Below are positions 1 through 8,690 of a stretch of 64,000 nucleotides of DNA, in pieces. The notes under the pieces are model-generated. The model made no database searches, had not been told where the DNA came from, and worked only from the letters and a program-made list of their open reading frames with translations. Source of the DNA: Nitratireductor thuwali (lineage in GTDB: Bacteria > Pseudomonadota > Alphaproteobacteria > Rhizobiales > Rhizobiaceae). The DNA lies in NCBI RefSeq assembly GCF_036621415.1, contig NZ_CP030941.1, positions 3,842,001 to 3,906,000 on the forward strand. The letters are read 5' to 3'. The number at the start of each line of letters is the position of its first letter. The first letter of the stretch is position 1. Made by a program: the position numbers and the translations under genes.

Positions 1-1
1 T

Positions 2-643
2 ACCGATCTGGGCGACGGGCGCGACCGCGTGATCGCCGAGGGCGATGCCGTCGCCGGCGCGCTGGGCGAGGCGGTGGCGAAAGCCTTCCGCTCCGGCAAG
101 TCCGGAACGGTGGAGGCCGACGGCCGCAGCTTCTTCCTCAACGTGCACCTTCCCCCGCCCCGCCTGGTGATGATAGGAGCGGTGCATATCAGCCAGGTGC
201 TGGCGCCCATGGCCCGGCTCGTCGGCTTCGACGTGCACATTGTCGATCCGCGCACCGCCTTCGCCTCGCCCGAGCGCTTTCCCGAGGTGAGGCTCGATGC
301 CGAGTGGCCGGAGGATGCGCTGGCCCGGACGCCGCTCGATCCTTATTGCGCGCTGGCCGCGCTCACCCATGACCCGAAGATCGACGACCCTGCCATCCGC
401 CGCGCCCTCGATGCTGGGTGCTTCTATATCGGGGCGCTCGGCAGCCGGAAGACCCACGCCAAGCGTATCGAACGCCTGACCGCTGCCGGTGTGCCGCAGC
501 CGGCCCTCGACCTGATCCGCGCGCCCATCGGCCTTCCCATCGGCGCGGCCAGCCCGGCCGAGATCGCCGTCGCCATTCTTGCCGAGATCATTGACGCGCT
601 GCGTTCGCGTGGGATCGAACCGCGGAAGGGAGAAGCGGCGTGA
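2..643 (+). CDS. xdhC: XdhC family protein, C-terminal part (5' end outside window)
   Basis: The reading frame is open from the window edge, so only the C-terminal ~213 residues are seen. The segment beginning LVMIGAVHISQVLAPMA, followed by VDPR and later IGALGSRKT, is the Rossmann-like C-terminal domain of XdhC/CoxI proteins. These insert or protect the molybdenum cofactor for xanthine dehydrogenase and related hydroxylases in the cytoplasm. The stop overlaps the GTG start of the next gene, a molybdopterin-related fusion, so the two are very probably translationally coupled in one Moco-maturation operon. The family call is strong. Which enzyme it serves (XDH or CO dehydrogenase type) cannot be decided here because the upstream genes are missing. 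Confidence 0.85.
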   Translation, partial: TDLGDGRDRVIAEGDAVAGALGEAVAKAFRSGKSGTVEADGRSFFLNVHLPPPRLVMIGAVHISQVLAPMARLVGFDVHIVDPRTAFASPERFPEVRLDAEWPEDALARTPLDPYCALAALTHDPKIDDPAIRRALDAGCFYIGALGSRKTHAKRIERLTAAGVPQPALDLIRAPIGLPIGAASPAEIAVAILAEIIDALRSRGIEPRKGEAA

Positions 644-2259
644 AGTTTGGGCCCGTAGCGCTCGGCGAGGCCGAAGGCGCCATCCTCGCCCATTCCTTGC
701 AGGCCGGCGGCAGGCGCCTGCGCAAGGCCCACCGTCTTACCGCCGCCGATATCCGCGATCTGCGGGACGCCGGGGTTGAAGAGGTGATCGCCGCCGTCCT
801 GGAACCCGGCGATCTCGACGAAGACGCCGCCGCCGCCCGCATCGCCGAAATTCTTGAGGCGCCGGGAGCCGAAATCCGCCCGCCCTCCACCGGACGGGTG
901 AACATTCACGCTGCGGATGCGGGCCTGTTCACGGTCGACAAGCGCACCATCGACGCGATCAACGCCGTCGACCCCGCCGTCACCGTCGCCACGCTGGCGA
1001 ATTTCGCCCCGGTGGAGGCCGGCCAGATGGTCGCCACGGTCAAGATCATCCCCTTTGCCGTAAGCGCGGCGATTATCGCGCGCATAGAGGCCGCGGTCGC
1101 CGCCGCCCGTCCTTTCGCCATCGAGCCTTTCAGGCCGCATCGCGTGGGTCTGATCCAGACCGTCCTGCCCAACGTCAAGGACAGCGTGCTCGACAAGACC
1201 GCCCGCATCACCGCTGACCGCCTGTCCCGCTCGGCCAGCCGGATCACTGAGGAAGACCGTCCTCCGCACGACACCGCCAAGCTCGTGGAGGCTATATCCG
1301 CTCAGGTCGCCCGCAACGATATGGTGCTGGTGTTCGGCGCATCGGCGGTCTGCGATTTCGACGACGTGATTCCCGCCGCCATCCGGCAGGCGGGCGGCGA
1401 TGTCGTGCGCACCGGCATGCCGGTCGATCCGGGCAATCTGCTGGTACTCGGCTTCATCGACGGCAAGCCTGTCATCGGCGCGCCGGGATGCGCGCGCAGT
1501 CCAAAGCTCAACGGTTTCGACTGGGTTCTCGACCGGCTTCTGTCCGGGCTCGACATTTCCGGCGACGACATTGCCGGCATGGGCGTGGGAGGCCTGCTGA
1601 TGGAGATTCCGACGCGTCCCCAGCCGCGCGAAAAGAGCGCAAAGCCCGCGCGGAAAAACCCGTGGATCGTGCTGCTCGCGGCTGGCCAGTCCCGGCGCAT
1701 GGGACCGTCAAACAAGCTGCTGGCCGATTTCGCGGGCCAGCCCCTGGTGCGCCGCACCGCCGAACGTGCCGTTGCCAGCAAGGCCGACGGCCTCGTCGCC
1801 GTGCTCGGCCACGAGGCCGAAGCCGTCTCCGCCGCGCTCGATGGCCTCGCTATCAAGACAGCGGTCAACGCCGATTATGCCCATGGCCTTTCAACGTCGC
1901 TCAAAGCCGGCATCCGCGCGCTGCCGCCAACGGCGTCCGGCGCGCTGATCATGCTGGCCGATATGCCGGGCATTACCACCGGTGACCTGAACCGGCTGGT
2001 CGATGCCTTCGCCGCTTCCGGCGGCGCGGCCATCGTCCGCGCCACCCATGGCGGCAAGCGCGGCAATCCCGTCATCCTGCCCGGCGTGCTGTTTCCCGAG
2101 ATCGAGCGCCTGGAAGGCGACACTGGCGCCCGCCATGTCGTGGAAAGCGCGCCCGTCGAGATAATCGACGTGGAACTGGGCGCCGCCGCCAGTCTCGATG
2201 TCGACACGCCCGCCGCGCTTGCTGCCGCCGGCGGCGCGCTGACGGGCGGCGAAGGCTGA
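640..2259 (+). CDS. MoeA-like molybdopterin-binding / MobA-like NTP transferase fusion protein
   Basis: 539 aa with a GTG start chosen for the GGAAGGGAG Shine-Dalgarno just upstream and the 4-nt overlap with xdhC. The first ~330 residues resemble the molybdopterin-binding domain of MoeA/MogA type proteins (segment VFGASAVCDFDDVIP near residues 228-242). A short basic, proline-rich linker follows. From about residue 344 there is a MobA/MocA-type nucleotidyltransferase with the signature LLAAGQSRRMGPSNKLL. Such fusions are annotated as molybdenum cofactor cytidylyltransferases, attaching CMP to the pterin for xanthine-dehydrogenase-family enzymes. The XdhC neighbour fits this role. The exact nucleotide used is inference. 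Confidence 0.85.
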   Translation: MKFGPVALGEAEGAILAHSLQAGGRRLRKAHRLTAADIRDLRDAGVEEVIAAVLEPGDLDEDAAAARIAEILEAPGAEIRPPSTGRVNIHAADAGLFTVDKRTIDAINAVDPAVTVATLANFAPVEAGQMVATVKIIPFAVSAAIIARIEAAVAAARPFAIEPFRPHRVGLIQTVLPNVKDSVLDKTARITADRLSRSASRITEEDRPPHDTAKLVEAISAQVARNDMVLVFGASAVCDFDDVIPAAIRQAGGDVVRTGMPVDPGNLLVLGFIDGKPVIGAPGCARSPKLNGFDWVLDRLLSGLDISGDDIAGMGVGGLLMEIPTRPQPREKSAKPARKNPWIVLLAAGQSRRMGPSNKLLADFAGQPLVRRTAERAVASKADGLVAVLGHEAEAVSAALDGLAIKTAVNADYAHGLSTSLKAGIRALPPTASGALIMLADMPGITTGDLNRLVDAFAASGGAAIVRATHGGKRGNPVILPGVLFPEIERLEGDTGARHVVESAPVEIIDVELGAAASLDVDTPAALAAAGGALTGGEG

Positions 2260-3131
2260 TGGCCGCCCGCCTGTTCCTCCTCCTCCTGTTGCTCCTCAGC
2301 CTGCCGGCAAGCGCCAGCGCGTTCGAACTGCCTCCTTTCAAGGACCGGCTGTTTGCCTATCCCGGCATCCTCGAGCAGAGGGACGATGGCGACTACCGGA
2401 TTGTCGACTATCGGGAGATGCGCGATATCAATGGACGCGATGCGGTGCCGCAGCGCCGCGTCAAGGGGAACTATGTCGACACCGGCGTGCGCCGGGTGCA
2501 GCAGGATCTGGCGCTGAGAACCGACAGCGGCCCGATCCGCCATTTCACGGTCGGCAGAACCAAAAGCGCCCGCCTCATCGTCGTGTATCTCCACGGCCAG
2601 GGCGGCAGCCGCAGGCAGGGCGTCGACGACTTCACCTTCGGCGGCAATTTCAACCGCATCAAGAACCTGACGGCGCGGAGCGGCGGGCTCTACCTTGTGC
2701 CCGACTTTGCCGATTTCGGCCACAAGGGTGCTGCCGAGGTGGCGGCGCTTCTCTCGCACTACGCCTCGCTGTCTCCTGGCGCGCCCGTATTCCTCGCCTG
2801 CGGCTCGATGGGCGGCGCGCTGTGCTGGCGCCTGGCGCGGGACGAAAGGCTTCTTCCGCGCCTCGGCGGTCTGCTGCTGTTGGGCTCGATGTGGGATGCC
2901 GGCTTCATCGGCTCCATGCCATTCGAGCGGCGCCTGCCGATCTTCATCGGGCACGGCAGCAACGACACGGTTTTCCCGGTGGAGCAGCAGGAGGCCTTCT
3001 ACGCATCCGTTCGCCGCGCTGCGCCCGGCTACCCCATGCGCATGGTCCGCTTCGAGACTGGCACCCACGGCACGCCCATCCGCATGACGGACTGGCGCGA
3101 GGCGCTCGACTGGATGCTTTCGCTTCCGTGA
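2259..3131 (+). CDS. Secreted alpha/beta hydrolase (phospholipase/carboxylesterase-like)
   Basis: 290 aa; the ATG overlaps the previous stop (TGATG), so it is co-translated with the Moco fusion gene. Residues 1-22 are a leucine-rich signal peptide ending SASAF, so the protein is probably periplasmic. The hydrolase fold shows an oxyanion-type YLHGQGG, a nucleophile elbow CGSMGG, an acidic GSNDTVFP and a terminal GTHGTP, giving a Ser-Asp-His triad. The residue two before the Ser is Cys rather than the usual Gly. The substrate is unknown. Its place in a Moco operon does not suggest a direct enzymatic link. Confidence 0.75.
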   Translation: MAARLFLLLLLLLSLPASASAFELPPFKDRLFAYPGILEQRDDGDYRIVDYREMRDINGRDAVPQRRVKGNYVDTGVRRVQQDLALRTDSGPIRHFTVGRTKSARLIVVYLHGQGGSRRQGVDDFTFGGNFNRIKNLTARSGGLYLVPDFADFGHKGAAEVAALLSHYASLSPGAPVFLACGSMGGALCWRLARDERLLPRLGGLLLLGSMWDAGFIGSMPFERRLPIFIGHGSNDTVFPVEQQEAFYASVRRAAPGYPMRMVRFETGTHGTPIRMTDWREALDWMLSLP

Positions 3132-3137
3132 TCCCGG

Positions 3138-4169
3138 TCACGGTCCGCTGAAAAAGTCCAGCAGCACCTCGGGATTGACCTCGCCGTCATAGCTGGCGTC
3201 CACGTCGTACTTCACGAGTTGGAACGTGCCTGAACGGAAGATCCATGTGCCGCTGGACGAAGCATCGCCGACGCCGCGCCATTTGGCATGGGAGGTGAGC
3301 GTCAGCGTTTCGGGATCGTAGCTGGAATTGACGAGGAGATCGCTGGCCGAATAGCCGATGATGCGAAGGTCCTCGACGGGGGCGCTTGTGTCGTCGTTCT
3401 CATAGCGGACGTCGAGTTCGGGCATTGCAAAACGCAGGGGCAGGACCTCGTTGTCCTCGCCGGCCAGGAAGTAGACGTGGGTCTCGTTGTAGGCGCCGCG
3501 GTCACAGAAGAACCGGAACAGCCGGGCCTCTCTCTTGGGTGCATCGGCCTCGTCATAGGCGTAGTTGAAGCGGATGGTGTAGCTCTCGGGCGCGCCGGGC
3601 TCGCTCTGGCCGGCAGGATCGCAGATGCCGCCATAAAGACTGGTGAATTGCCTGCTTGCCGCCTCCAGGAGCGCATCGCGTTCTGGAGGCGGGCTGTCGC
3701 CGCACTGGTCCGGAAGTGCTTCTTCCAGCGGCTCATCGGTCGGAGCCAGCTTCCCTTCCTCGATATGCAGTGGCGTGAAAGGCGTCGTCTGGACCAGCGG
3801 GTTCGCCAGGCGCAAAGCATAGCAGCCGGCGAAGACCTTTTCCGTGCCGTCCGTATTGCGCGCCCTTATGGCCACCGGCAAATTGTAGTAGATGCTGCCG
3901 GCTGCGCCTTCCTCGCTCGCCAGTCCCGTTTCCACATCCACGTTTTCCGTATTCGAATAGCCTTGCGCGTACGCATCTAGGGATTCTGCGGGAGGCGTGG
4001 CAAAATAGGCGTATGCCCGCGCGTATTCCTGGCGATTGATGGCATTGTAGAGCGAACGTATCAGCGCTTCCGGGCTGGAACGGTCGTCGATGTAAGCCGG
4101 CTCGGCCCGCGCACTCGATTGGGCTGCCAGAACGAAGGTGGCGACTGCCACGAGACCTGCGAATTTCAT
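3138..4169 (-). CDS. Exported protein of unknown function, DUF1176-like C-terminus
   Basis: 343 aa, convergent with the hydrolase with 6 nt between stops. Residues 1-22 form a clear signal peptide (MKFAGLVAVATFVLAAQSS, cleavage near ARAEP). The mature protein is acidic. The last ~130 residues, with a cysteine-containing FFCDRGAYN, LPLRFAMPEL and a WRGVGD...WIFRSGTFQLV pattern, resemble the beta-rich DUF1176 family of periplasmic proteins. This is a pattern match by eye only. No catalytic motif is recognised. Function unknown. Confidence 0.6.
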   Translation of the reverse strand: MKFAGLVAVATFVLAAQSSARAEPAYIDDRSSPEALIRSLYNAINRQEYARAYAYFATPPAESLDAYAQGYSNTENVDVETGLASEEGAAGSIYYNLPVAIRARNTDGTEKVFAGCYALRLANPLVQTTPFTPLHIEEGKLAPTDEPLEEALPDQCGDSPPPERDALLEAASRQFTSLYGGICDPAGQSEPGAPESYTIRFNYAYDEADAPKREARLFRFFCDRGAYNETHVYFLAGEDNEVLPLRFAMPELDVRYENDDTSAPVEDLRIIGYSASDLLVNSSYDPETLTLTSHAKWRGVGDASSSGTWIFRSGTFQLVKYDVDASYDGEVNPEVLLDFFSGP

Positions 4170-4195
4170 CGTTTCCGCCCTTTCCGGAGTTGTCT

Positions 4196-4290
4196 GGAGC
4201 GCCGTGTGCCATTTGGACGCTCCATCTATCTGTTCTCCGCATCTGTTCGGACCTCAGATGCGTCCGTCTGACCGCAGATGCACGAGCGCC
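4196..4290. repeat. Dispersed palindromic repeat, copy A (GAGCGCC family)
   Basis: This starts GGAGCGCCGTGTGCC, continues through GGACGCTCCATC, then TGTTCTCCGCATCTG and a degenerate inverted segment. It matches in order the copy at 23461-23565 and the inverted copy at 44960-45067. It lies between the divergent exported-protein and J-domain-like genes. Intergenic repeats of this sort are common in Rhizobiales; no coding role. Confidence 0.6.
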
Positions 4291-4455
4291 GCCGATGCGG
4301 CGGCAGGACTGAACGGTACCGACAGCACAACATCTCGCCCATTCATGCAAGGCCCTTCGCTAAAACTGGAGCGACACGTTCAGACGTTTATTAAGAATGG
4401 GCGTATAGTATCGATGGATGCCGCTCGCCGAGGGCATGCGCAGATGGGGGCAGGA

Positions 4456-4899
4456 ATGACCGCGGGCCAGAACCGTGACTTTGCAAGTTTTCTTGACGAG
4501 TTGCTGGCCGAGGCCGCGGAGCCGGAGCAGGGCGCCCCCCGTATCAATCTGGACTATCTGTCGGTCGTCGATGAGCTTCATTCGGGCCGCATCAATTTCA
4601 CCGACGAAAAGGCGGCGGCCGAGTATCGGGCGAACGCCTCCGAAAAGGCGGTCGGATCGCCGGCAGCCGAGACCGCCGCCGCGCCTTCCGTCGATCCGGA
4701 CGAGATCGCCCGCGAACTGGACCTGGCGCGCCGGGCGGCGAGCACTGATCTGGATCGGCTGCGCCGCGAATTTGCCTTCCGCAACCACCCGGACCGGGTG
4801 CCGGAGCATTTGCGCGCCCGCGCCATGATCCGCATGCAGGTCGCCAACACGTTGATCGACGAGGCCAAGCGCCGCCGCTTCAGGCCGAAAAAGACGTAA
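4456..4899 (+). CDS. J-domain-like protein with HPD motif
   Basis: 147 aa from the ATG at 4456, chosen because GGGGGCAGG sits immediately upstream; in-frame ATGs at 4414 and 4444 are alternatives. The C-terminal ~65 residues read LDRLRREFAFRNHPDRV...MIRMQVANTLIDEAKRRR: two helices around His-Pro-Asp followed by a basic helix, as in a shortened DnaJ domain. The N-terminal half is acidic and shows no known domain. J-domains stimulate DnaK ATPase, so it may be a specialised co-chaperone; this is inference. The 3' end overlaps the convergent MATE gene by 20 nt. Confidence 0.6.
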   Translation: MTAGQNRDFASFLDELLAEAAEPEQGAPRINLDYLSVVDELHSGRINFTDEKAAAEYRANASEKAVGSPAAETAAAPSVDPDEIARELDLARRAASTDLDRLRREFAFRNHPDRVPEHLRARAMIRMQVANTLIDEAKRRRFRPKKT

Positions 4900-6277
4900 G
4901 CTTTCCGCGATTGAGCCAGCGCCCGATCAGCATCACGGATACGATTGCCAGTCCCGAGAACAGCCCCAGCCACACCCCCACGCCGGCGAGGCCGAAGGGA
5001 AATGCCAGCGCCACGCTGAGCGGCAGGCCGACGCCCCAATAGCCGAGCGCGGCATAGATCATCGGCACGGTCGTGTCGTGCAGCCCGCGCAGCATGCCGG
5101 CGGCCACGGCCTGCGCGCCGTCCACGATCTGGAAAAGCGCCGCGCAGGCGAGGAAGCTGACCGCCATCGCGATGACTGCCGCGTTTTTTGGGTCGTCGAG
5201 GTTTACGAACGCTCCGATGAGCAGATGCGGCGCAGCGAGCATTAGGAGCGCCATGCAGGCCATGAAGCTCACCCCCATGACGAAAGCCGTCCAGCCTGCG
5301 CGGGTCACCGCTTCCGCGTTCATCGCGCCGTAAGCCCGGCCGACGCGCACCGTCACCGCCTGGCTCAGCCCCATCGGGACCATGAAGCTGATCGACGCGA
5401 TCTGGATGGCGATCGCATGGGCGGCCAGCGAAACCGCATCGATCAGGCCCATCAGGAAGGCTGCCGCGTTGAAGATCGACACTTCGAAGGTAAGGATCCC
5501 CGCGACCGGCAGCCCGAGCTTCAAGAGCCCGAAGAAACGCGGCCAGTCCGGCCGCCAGAAACGGCCGAAGAGCTGGTATCGGCGGAAATTGCGGTCGAGG
5601 GTCACCACCAGCACGAGCCCGCCGAACATCATCGCGCTCGCAAGCGTGGTGGCGATGCCGGAGCCGACGATGCCGAGCGCGGGAAAGCCCAGATGGCCGA
5701 ACATCAGCGCCCAGTTCGCCAGCACGTTGAAGGCTACGCAGACAAAGGCGATGACCAGCGCCCAGCCCGGCCGCTCCAGCGCCGAGATGAACGAGCGCAG
5801 CACGATATAGCCGAAAAAGGGCAGGGCGGCCCATTGCAGCGCCCCGATATAGCCCGCCGCCATACGGCTGAGCTCGGGCTGCTGGCCCATCGCGTTCAAG
5901 ATGGCCTCGCTGTGCCACAGCAACAACCAGATGGGCACGCACACGGCGATGGCGAGCCACAGCCCCTGGCGCACCGTGCGGCGCACGTCGCGCAGCGAGC
6001 GCTGCCGGCGACCCAGCGCGCTCGCCATCATGGGCGAGGTGGCGAGCATCAGCCCAAGCCCGAAAATGATCGGCAGGAAGTAAAGGTTGTGGCCGAGCGT
6101 GCCGGCTGCGAGCGCCTGGGGCGAAAGCCGCCCCATCATCATGACGTCCGTGGCGGTCATCGCGGTCTGGGCAAGGTTGGTCAATATCATCGGCCAGGCC
6201 AGCGCCAGCGTCGCGCGCGCTTCGGCAAACCAGGGATTGACGGGCGGCGCACCGGCGCCCGAGACCAGCGCAGTCAT
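4880..6277 (-). CDS. MATE family efflux transporter (NorM-like)
   Basis: 465 aa. The sequence is almost entirely hydrophobic with about 12 predicted membrane segments in two homologous halves. The opening segment LAWPMILTNLAQTAMTATDVMMMGRLSP and the second-half LPVAGILTFEVSIFNAAAFLMGL are typical of MATE exporters, which expel cationic drugs and metabolites using Na+ or H+. I start at the ATG at 6277. The frame is open further to 6349, but that extension is a copy of a dispersed repeat (6290-6348) and looks non-coding. Substrate unknown. Confidence 0.9.
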   Translation of the reverse strand: MTALVSGAGAPPVNPWFAEARATLALAWPMILTNLAQTAMTATDVMMMGRLSPQALAAGTLGHNLYFLPIIFGLGLMLATSPMMASALGRRQRSLRDVRRTVRQGLWLAIAVCVPIWLLLWHSEAILNAMGQQPELSRMAAGYIGALQWAALPFFGYIVLRSFISALERPGWALVIAFVCVAFNVLANWALMFGHLGFPALGIVGSGIATTLASAMMFGGLVLVVTLDRNFRRYQLFGRFWRPDWPRFFGLLKLGLPVAGILTFEVSIFNAAAFLMGLIDAVSLAAHAIAIQIASISFMVPMGLSQAVTVRVGRAYGAMNAEAVTRAGWTAFVMGVSFMACMALLMLAAPHLLIGAFVNLDDPKNAAVIAMAVSFLACAALFQIVDGAQAVAAGMLRGLHDTTVPMIYAALGYWGVGLPLSVALAFPFGLAGVGVWLGLFSGLAIVSVMLIGRWLNRGKLTSFSA

Positions 6278-6289
6278 GTCTTCGGCTTT

Positions 6290-6348
6290 CGTGTTCGGCG
6301 CATCAGTCCGAAAGCCGGAACCGGTTTCGGAAAGCACGATGCACTGCA
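6290..6348 (-). repeat. Dispersed repeat module (GCATCGTGCTTTCCGAAA family)
   Basis: Read on the minus strand this is GCATCGTGCTTTCCGAAA, then an inverted TTTCGG and GATGC. It matches modules at 47090-47141 and 60190-60236. It explains the open frame upstream of the MATE start. Confidence 0.65.
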
Positions 6349-6572
6349 ACCGGCGGAATCAGGCCGTCCGAAAGGACGCAAAGCGGTACGCCTGCCGCCA
6401 GCATCGGCTATTACCCGTGGTTGTGTCGGAAACAAGTCAAATTTGCTTCTGCAACCATCAAGGAAGTTGATTGACGACCGCTGCGCCTTGGCGGACATGC
6501 GATCCTTGTCCTATACTGCCGGCCTCAGCGGCGCATCCGCGCCAAAAAATCCCGATCGATGGAGAAAAAGCG

Positions 6573-7622
6573 ATGGAAAAGCGCCGCCTGGGCCGCACCG
6601 ACTTGTCCGTGTCCAAAATCTGCCTCGGCACCATGACCTGGGGTCAGCAGAACACCGAAGCCGAAGGTCATGAGCAGATGGACCGCGCGGTCGCAAGCGG
6701 CGTCAACTTCTTCGACACGGCCGAGCTCTATTCGATCCCCGGCAAGCCCGAGACCCAGGGTAGCACCGAAACCATCATCGGCACCTGGTTCAAGAAGCGC
6801 GGACGGCGCGACGATATCGTGCTTGCCACCAAAGTCGTGGGCCGCACGAACGATGAATGGTTCCGCGGCGGACGGCCTTCGAAGCTGGTGCGCGCCGACA
6901 TCATGGATGCGGTCGAAAAGTCGCTGAAGCGGCTTCAGACGGACTATATCGATCTCTACCAGATCCATTGGCCCGAACGCGACATTCCCTTCGGATCCAA
7001 CCCAACGCGCGTGTCCGAAATCTCGCCGCCGCTGCCCGACGAAACGCCCATCGCCGAAACGCTGGCGGTGTTCGACGAACTGGTGAAGGCGGGCAAGATC
7101 CGCCATTTCGGCCTGTCCAACGAGAGCACATGGGGCCTGATGCGCTATATAGCGGAGGCCGACGCGGGCAAGGGGCCGCGCGTCCAGTCGATCCAGAACG
7201 CCTATAATCTCGTCAACCGCACTTTCGAGGTCAATCTGGCCGAAGCCTGCACGCGCGAGGATGTCAGCCTGCTCGCCTATTCGCCGCTGGCGCAGGGCTA
7301 TCTCAGCGGCAAATACGACAACGGAGCGCTGCCGGAAGGCTCGCGCAAGCAGCTTTTCGACCGCCTTCAGCGCTACGAGAAGCCGCATGCGCGCGAGGCG
7401 ATCCAGGCCTATAACGAGCTCGCCCGGCAGTTCGGCCTGACGCCGGCCTCCTTCGCGCTCGCCTTCGTCAATTCACGTCCCTTCCTCACCTCCAACATCA
7501 TCGGCGCGACCACGATGGCCCAGCTGGAAGAAGCGCTCGCCTCCGTCGATGTCGCCTGGACCGGCGAGATGCAGGAGGCGGTCGACGATCTTCACCAGAA
7601 AGTCGGCAATCCCTGTCCCTGA
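6573..7622 (+). CDS. Aldo/keto reductase (Tas-like, NADP-dependent)
   Basis: 349 aa from an ATG preceded by GGAGAAAAAGCG. The N-terminus LGRTDLSVSKICLGTMTWG and the segment ETQGSTETIIGTWFKK match the Tas branch of the aldo/keto reductase superfamily in length and motif. The catalytic tetrad is visible: Asp and Tyr in FFDTAELYS, Lys in LATKVVG and His in YQIHWPER. The family reduces aldehydes and ketones with NADPH in the cytoplasm. The physiological substrate is unknown. It is monocistronic, followed by a terminator-like hairpin. Confidence 0.9.
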   Translation: MEKRRLGRTDLSVSKICLGTMTWGQQNTEAEGHEQMDRAVASGVNFFDTAELYSIPGKPETQGSTETIIGTWFKKRGRRDDIVLATKVVGRTNDEWFRGGRPSKLVRADIMDAVEKSLKRLQTDYIDLYQIHWPERDIPFGSNPTRVSEISPPLPDETPIAETLAVFDELVKAGKIRHFGLSNESTWGLMRYIAEADAGKGPRVQSIQNAYNLVNRTFEVNLAEACTREDVSLLAYSPLAQGYLSGKYDNGALPEGSRKQLFDRLQRYEKPHAREAIQAYNELARQFGLTPASFALAFVNSRPFLTSNIIGATTMAQLEEALASVDVAWTGEMQEAVDDLHQKVGNPCP

Positions 7623-7646
7623 CCGCTTTGCGCCGTGGATTATTGG

Positions 7647-7685
7647 AAAGGCCGTGTCGGAAGATGCGGCCTTTCTTCGTTCTTG
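7647..7685 (+). terminator. Rho-independent-like terminator after the aldo/keto reductase
   Basis: A perfect 8-bp stem AAAGGCCG/CGGCCTTT (7647-7654 with 7667-7674) encloses a 12-nt loop. It is followed by a T-rich CTTCGTTCTTG. It lies 25 nt after the stop codon. Confidence 0.6.
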
Positions 7686-7724
7686 AGGCAAGAGCCCAAA
7701 AGGGCGAACACCGGAGGACGAAAC

Positions 7725-8678
7725 ATGATCAGAACCACAATGCTTGCCATCGCCGCATCAGCGCTCGCGGCTTTCGCATTGCCCGCCAAGGCTGAAAACG
7801 GCGAGAAAACCGCCATGCAGGAAGAAGCCGCCGAACTGCAAGCTCCCTCGAAGAGCGGCCATGTCGAGGCCAATGGGCTCAACTACTATTACGAGATCCG
7901 CGGCGAGGGCGAACCGCTTCTGTTGCTGCACGGCGGGCTGGGGCAGATCGAGATGTTCGGCCCGGTTCTGGCAAGGCTGGCGACCGAGCGCCAGGTGATC
8001 GGCGTCGATCTGCACGGACACGGCCGCACGCGCCTCGGCGACCGGCCCATCGACCTGAAGGACATCGGCGACGACCTTGCCGTCATCCTCGATGCGCTCG
8101 GCCATGACCGGGTCGACGTGATGGGCTATTCGTTCGGCGCGGGCGCGGGTTTTCGCCTCGCGGTCCAGCACCCCGAAAAGGTGCGCCGTCTGGTGCTCGT
8201 GTCCGGCGGCTTTGCCCAGGACGGCTTCTATCCGGAAATGCTGCCCATGCAGGCTTCCGTTTCGGCTGAGATGGCGCCGATGATGAAGGACACGCCCATG
8301 TACCGGTCCTACGCAGCCGTAGCGCCCGACCCGGAGGAATTCCCCGCGCTGCTCGACGCCATGGGTGCGTTCATGCGCAAGCCGTACAACTGGGCCGAGG
8401 ACGTCAAGACGCTGGAGATGCCGGTCATGCTGGTCTACGGCGACAGCGACATGTTCCGTCCGGAGCATATCGTGGAATTCTACCAGCTTCTGGGCGGAGG
8501 ACTGAGGGATGCGGGCTGGGCGCGTGAACACATGTCGCAAAATCGCCTCGCCATCCTGCCGGATCTGACGCACTACGAAATCGGGATTGCCCCCGTGCTC
8601 GCTGACACAACGCTGCCGTTCCTGAATGGCGAAAGCCGGGTGAAGAGCTGGGCCGAGCACGTGGAAGGCGCGAAGTAG
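7725..8678 (+). CDS. Periplasmic alpha/beta hydrolase
   Basis: 317 aa from an ATG with an excellent CCGGAGGACG ribosome site. Residues 1-24 are a signal peptide ending LPAKAE. The fold is clear: LLLLHGGLG (oxyanion region), VDLHGHGRT, nucleophile elbow MGYSFGAG, a later acid region YGDSDMF and a His near DLTHYEIG. It resembles the abhydrolase_1 group (esterases, epoxide hydrolases, haloperoxidases). The substrate cannot be told from sequence. It converges with the LuxR-type gene 12 nt away. Confidence 0.85.
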   Translation: MIRTTMLAIAASALAAFALPAKAENGEKTAMQEEAAELQAPSKSGHVEANGLNYYYEIRGEGEPLLLLHGGLGQIEMFGPVLARLATERQVIGVDLHGHGRTRLGDRPIDLKDIGDDLAVILDALGHDRVDVMGYSFGAGAGFRLAVQHPEKVRRLVLVSGGFAQDGFYPEMLPMQASVSAEMAPMMKDTPMYRSYAAVAPDPEEFPALLDAMGAFMRKPYNWAEDVKTLEMPVMLVYGDSDMFRPEHIVEFYQLLGGGLRDAGWAREHMSQNRLAILPDLTHYEIGIAPVLADTTLPFLNGESRVKSWAEHVEGAK

Positions 8679-8690
8679 GGGCCATGCGGC

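Noticed and set aside
6278..6349. N-terminal extension of the MATE protein
   Set aside because: The DNA belongs to a dispersed repeat family and the extension has no counterpart in the MATE fold.
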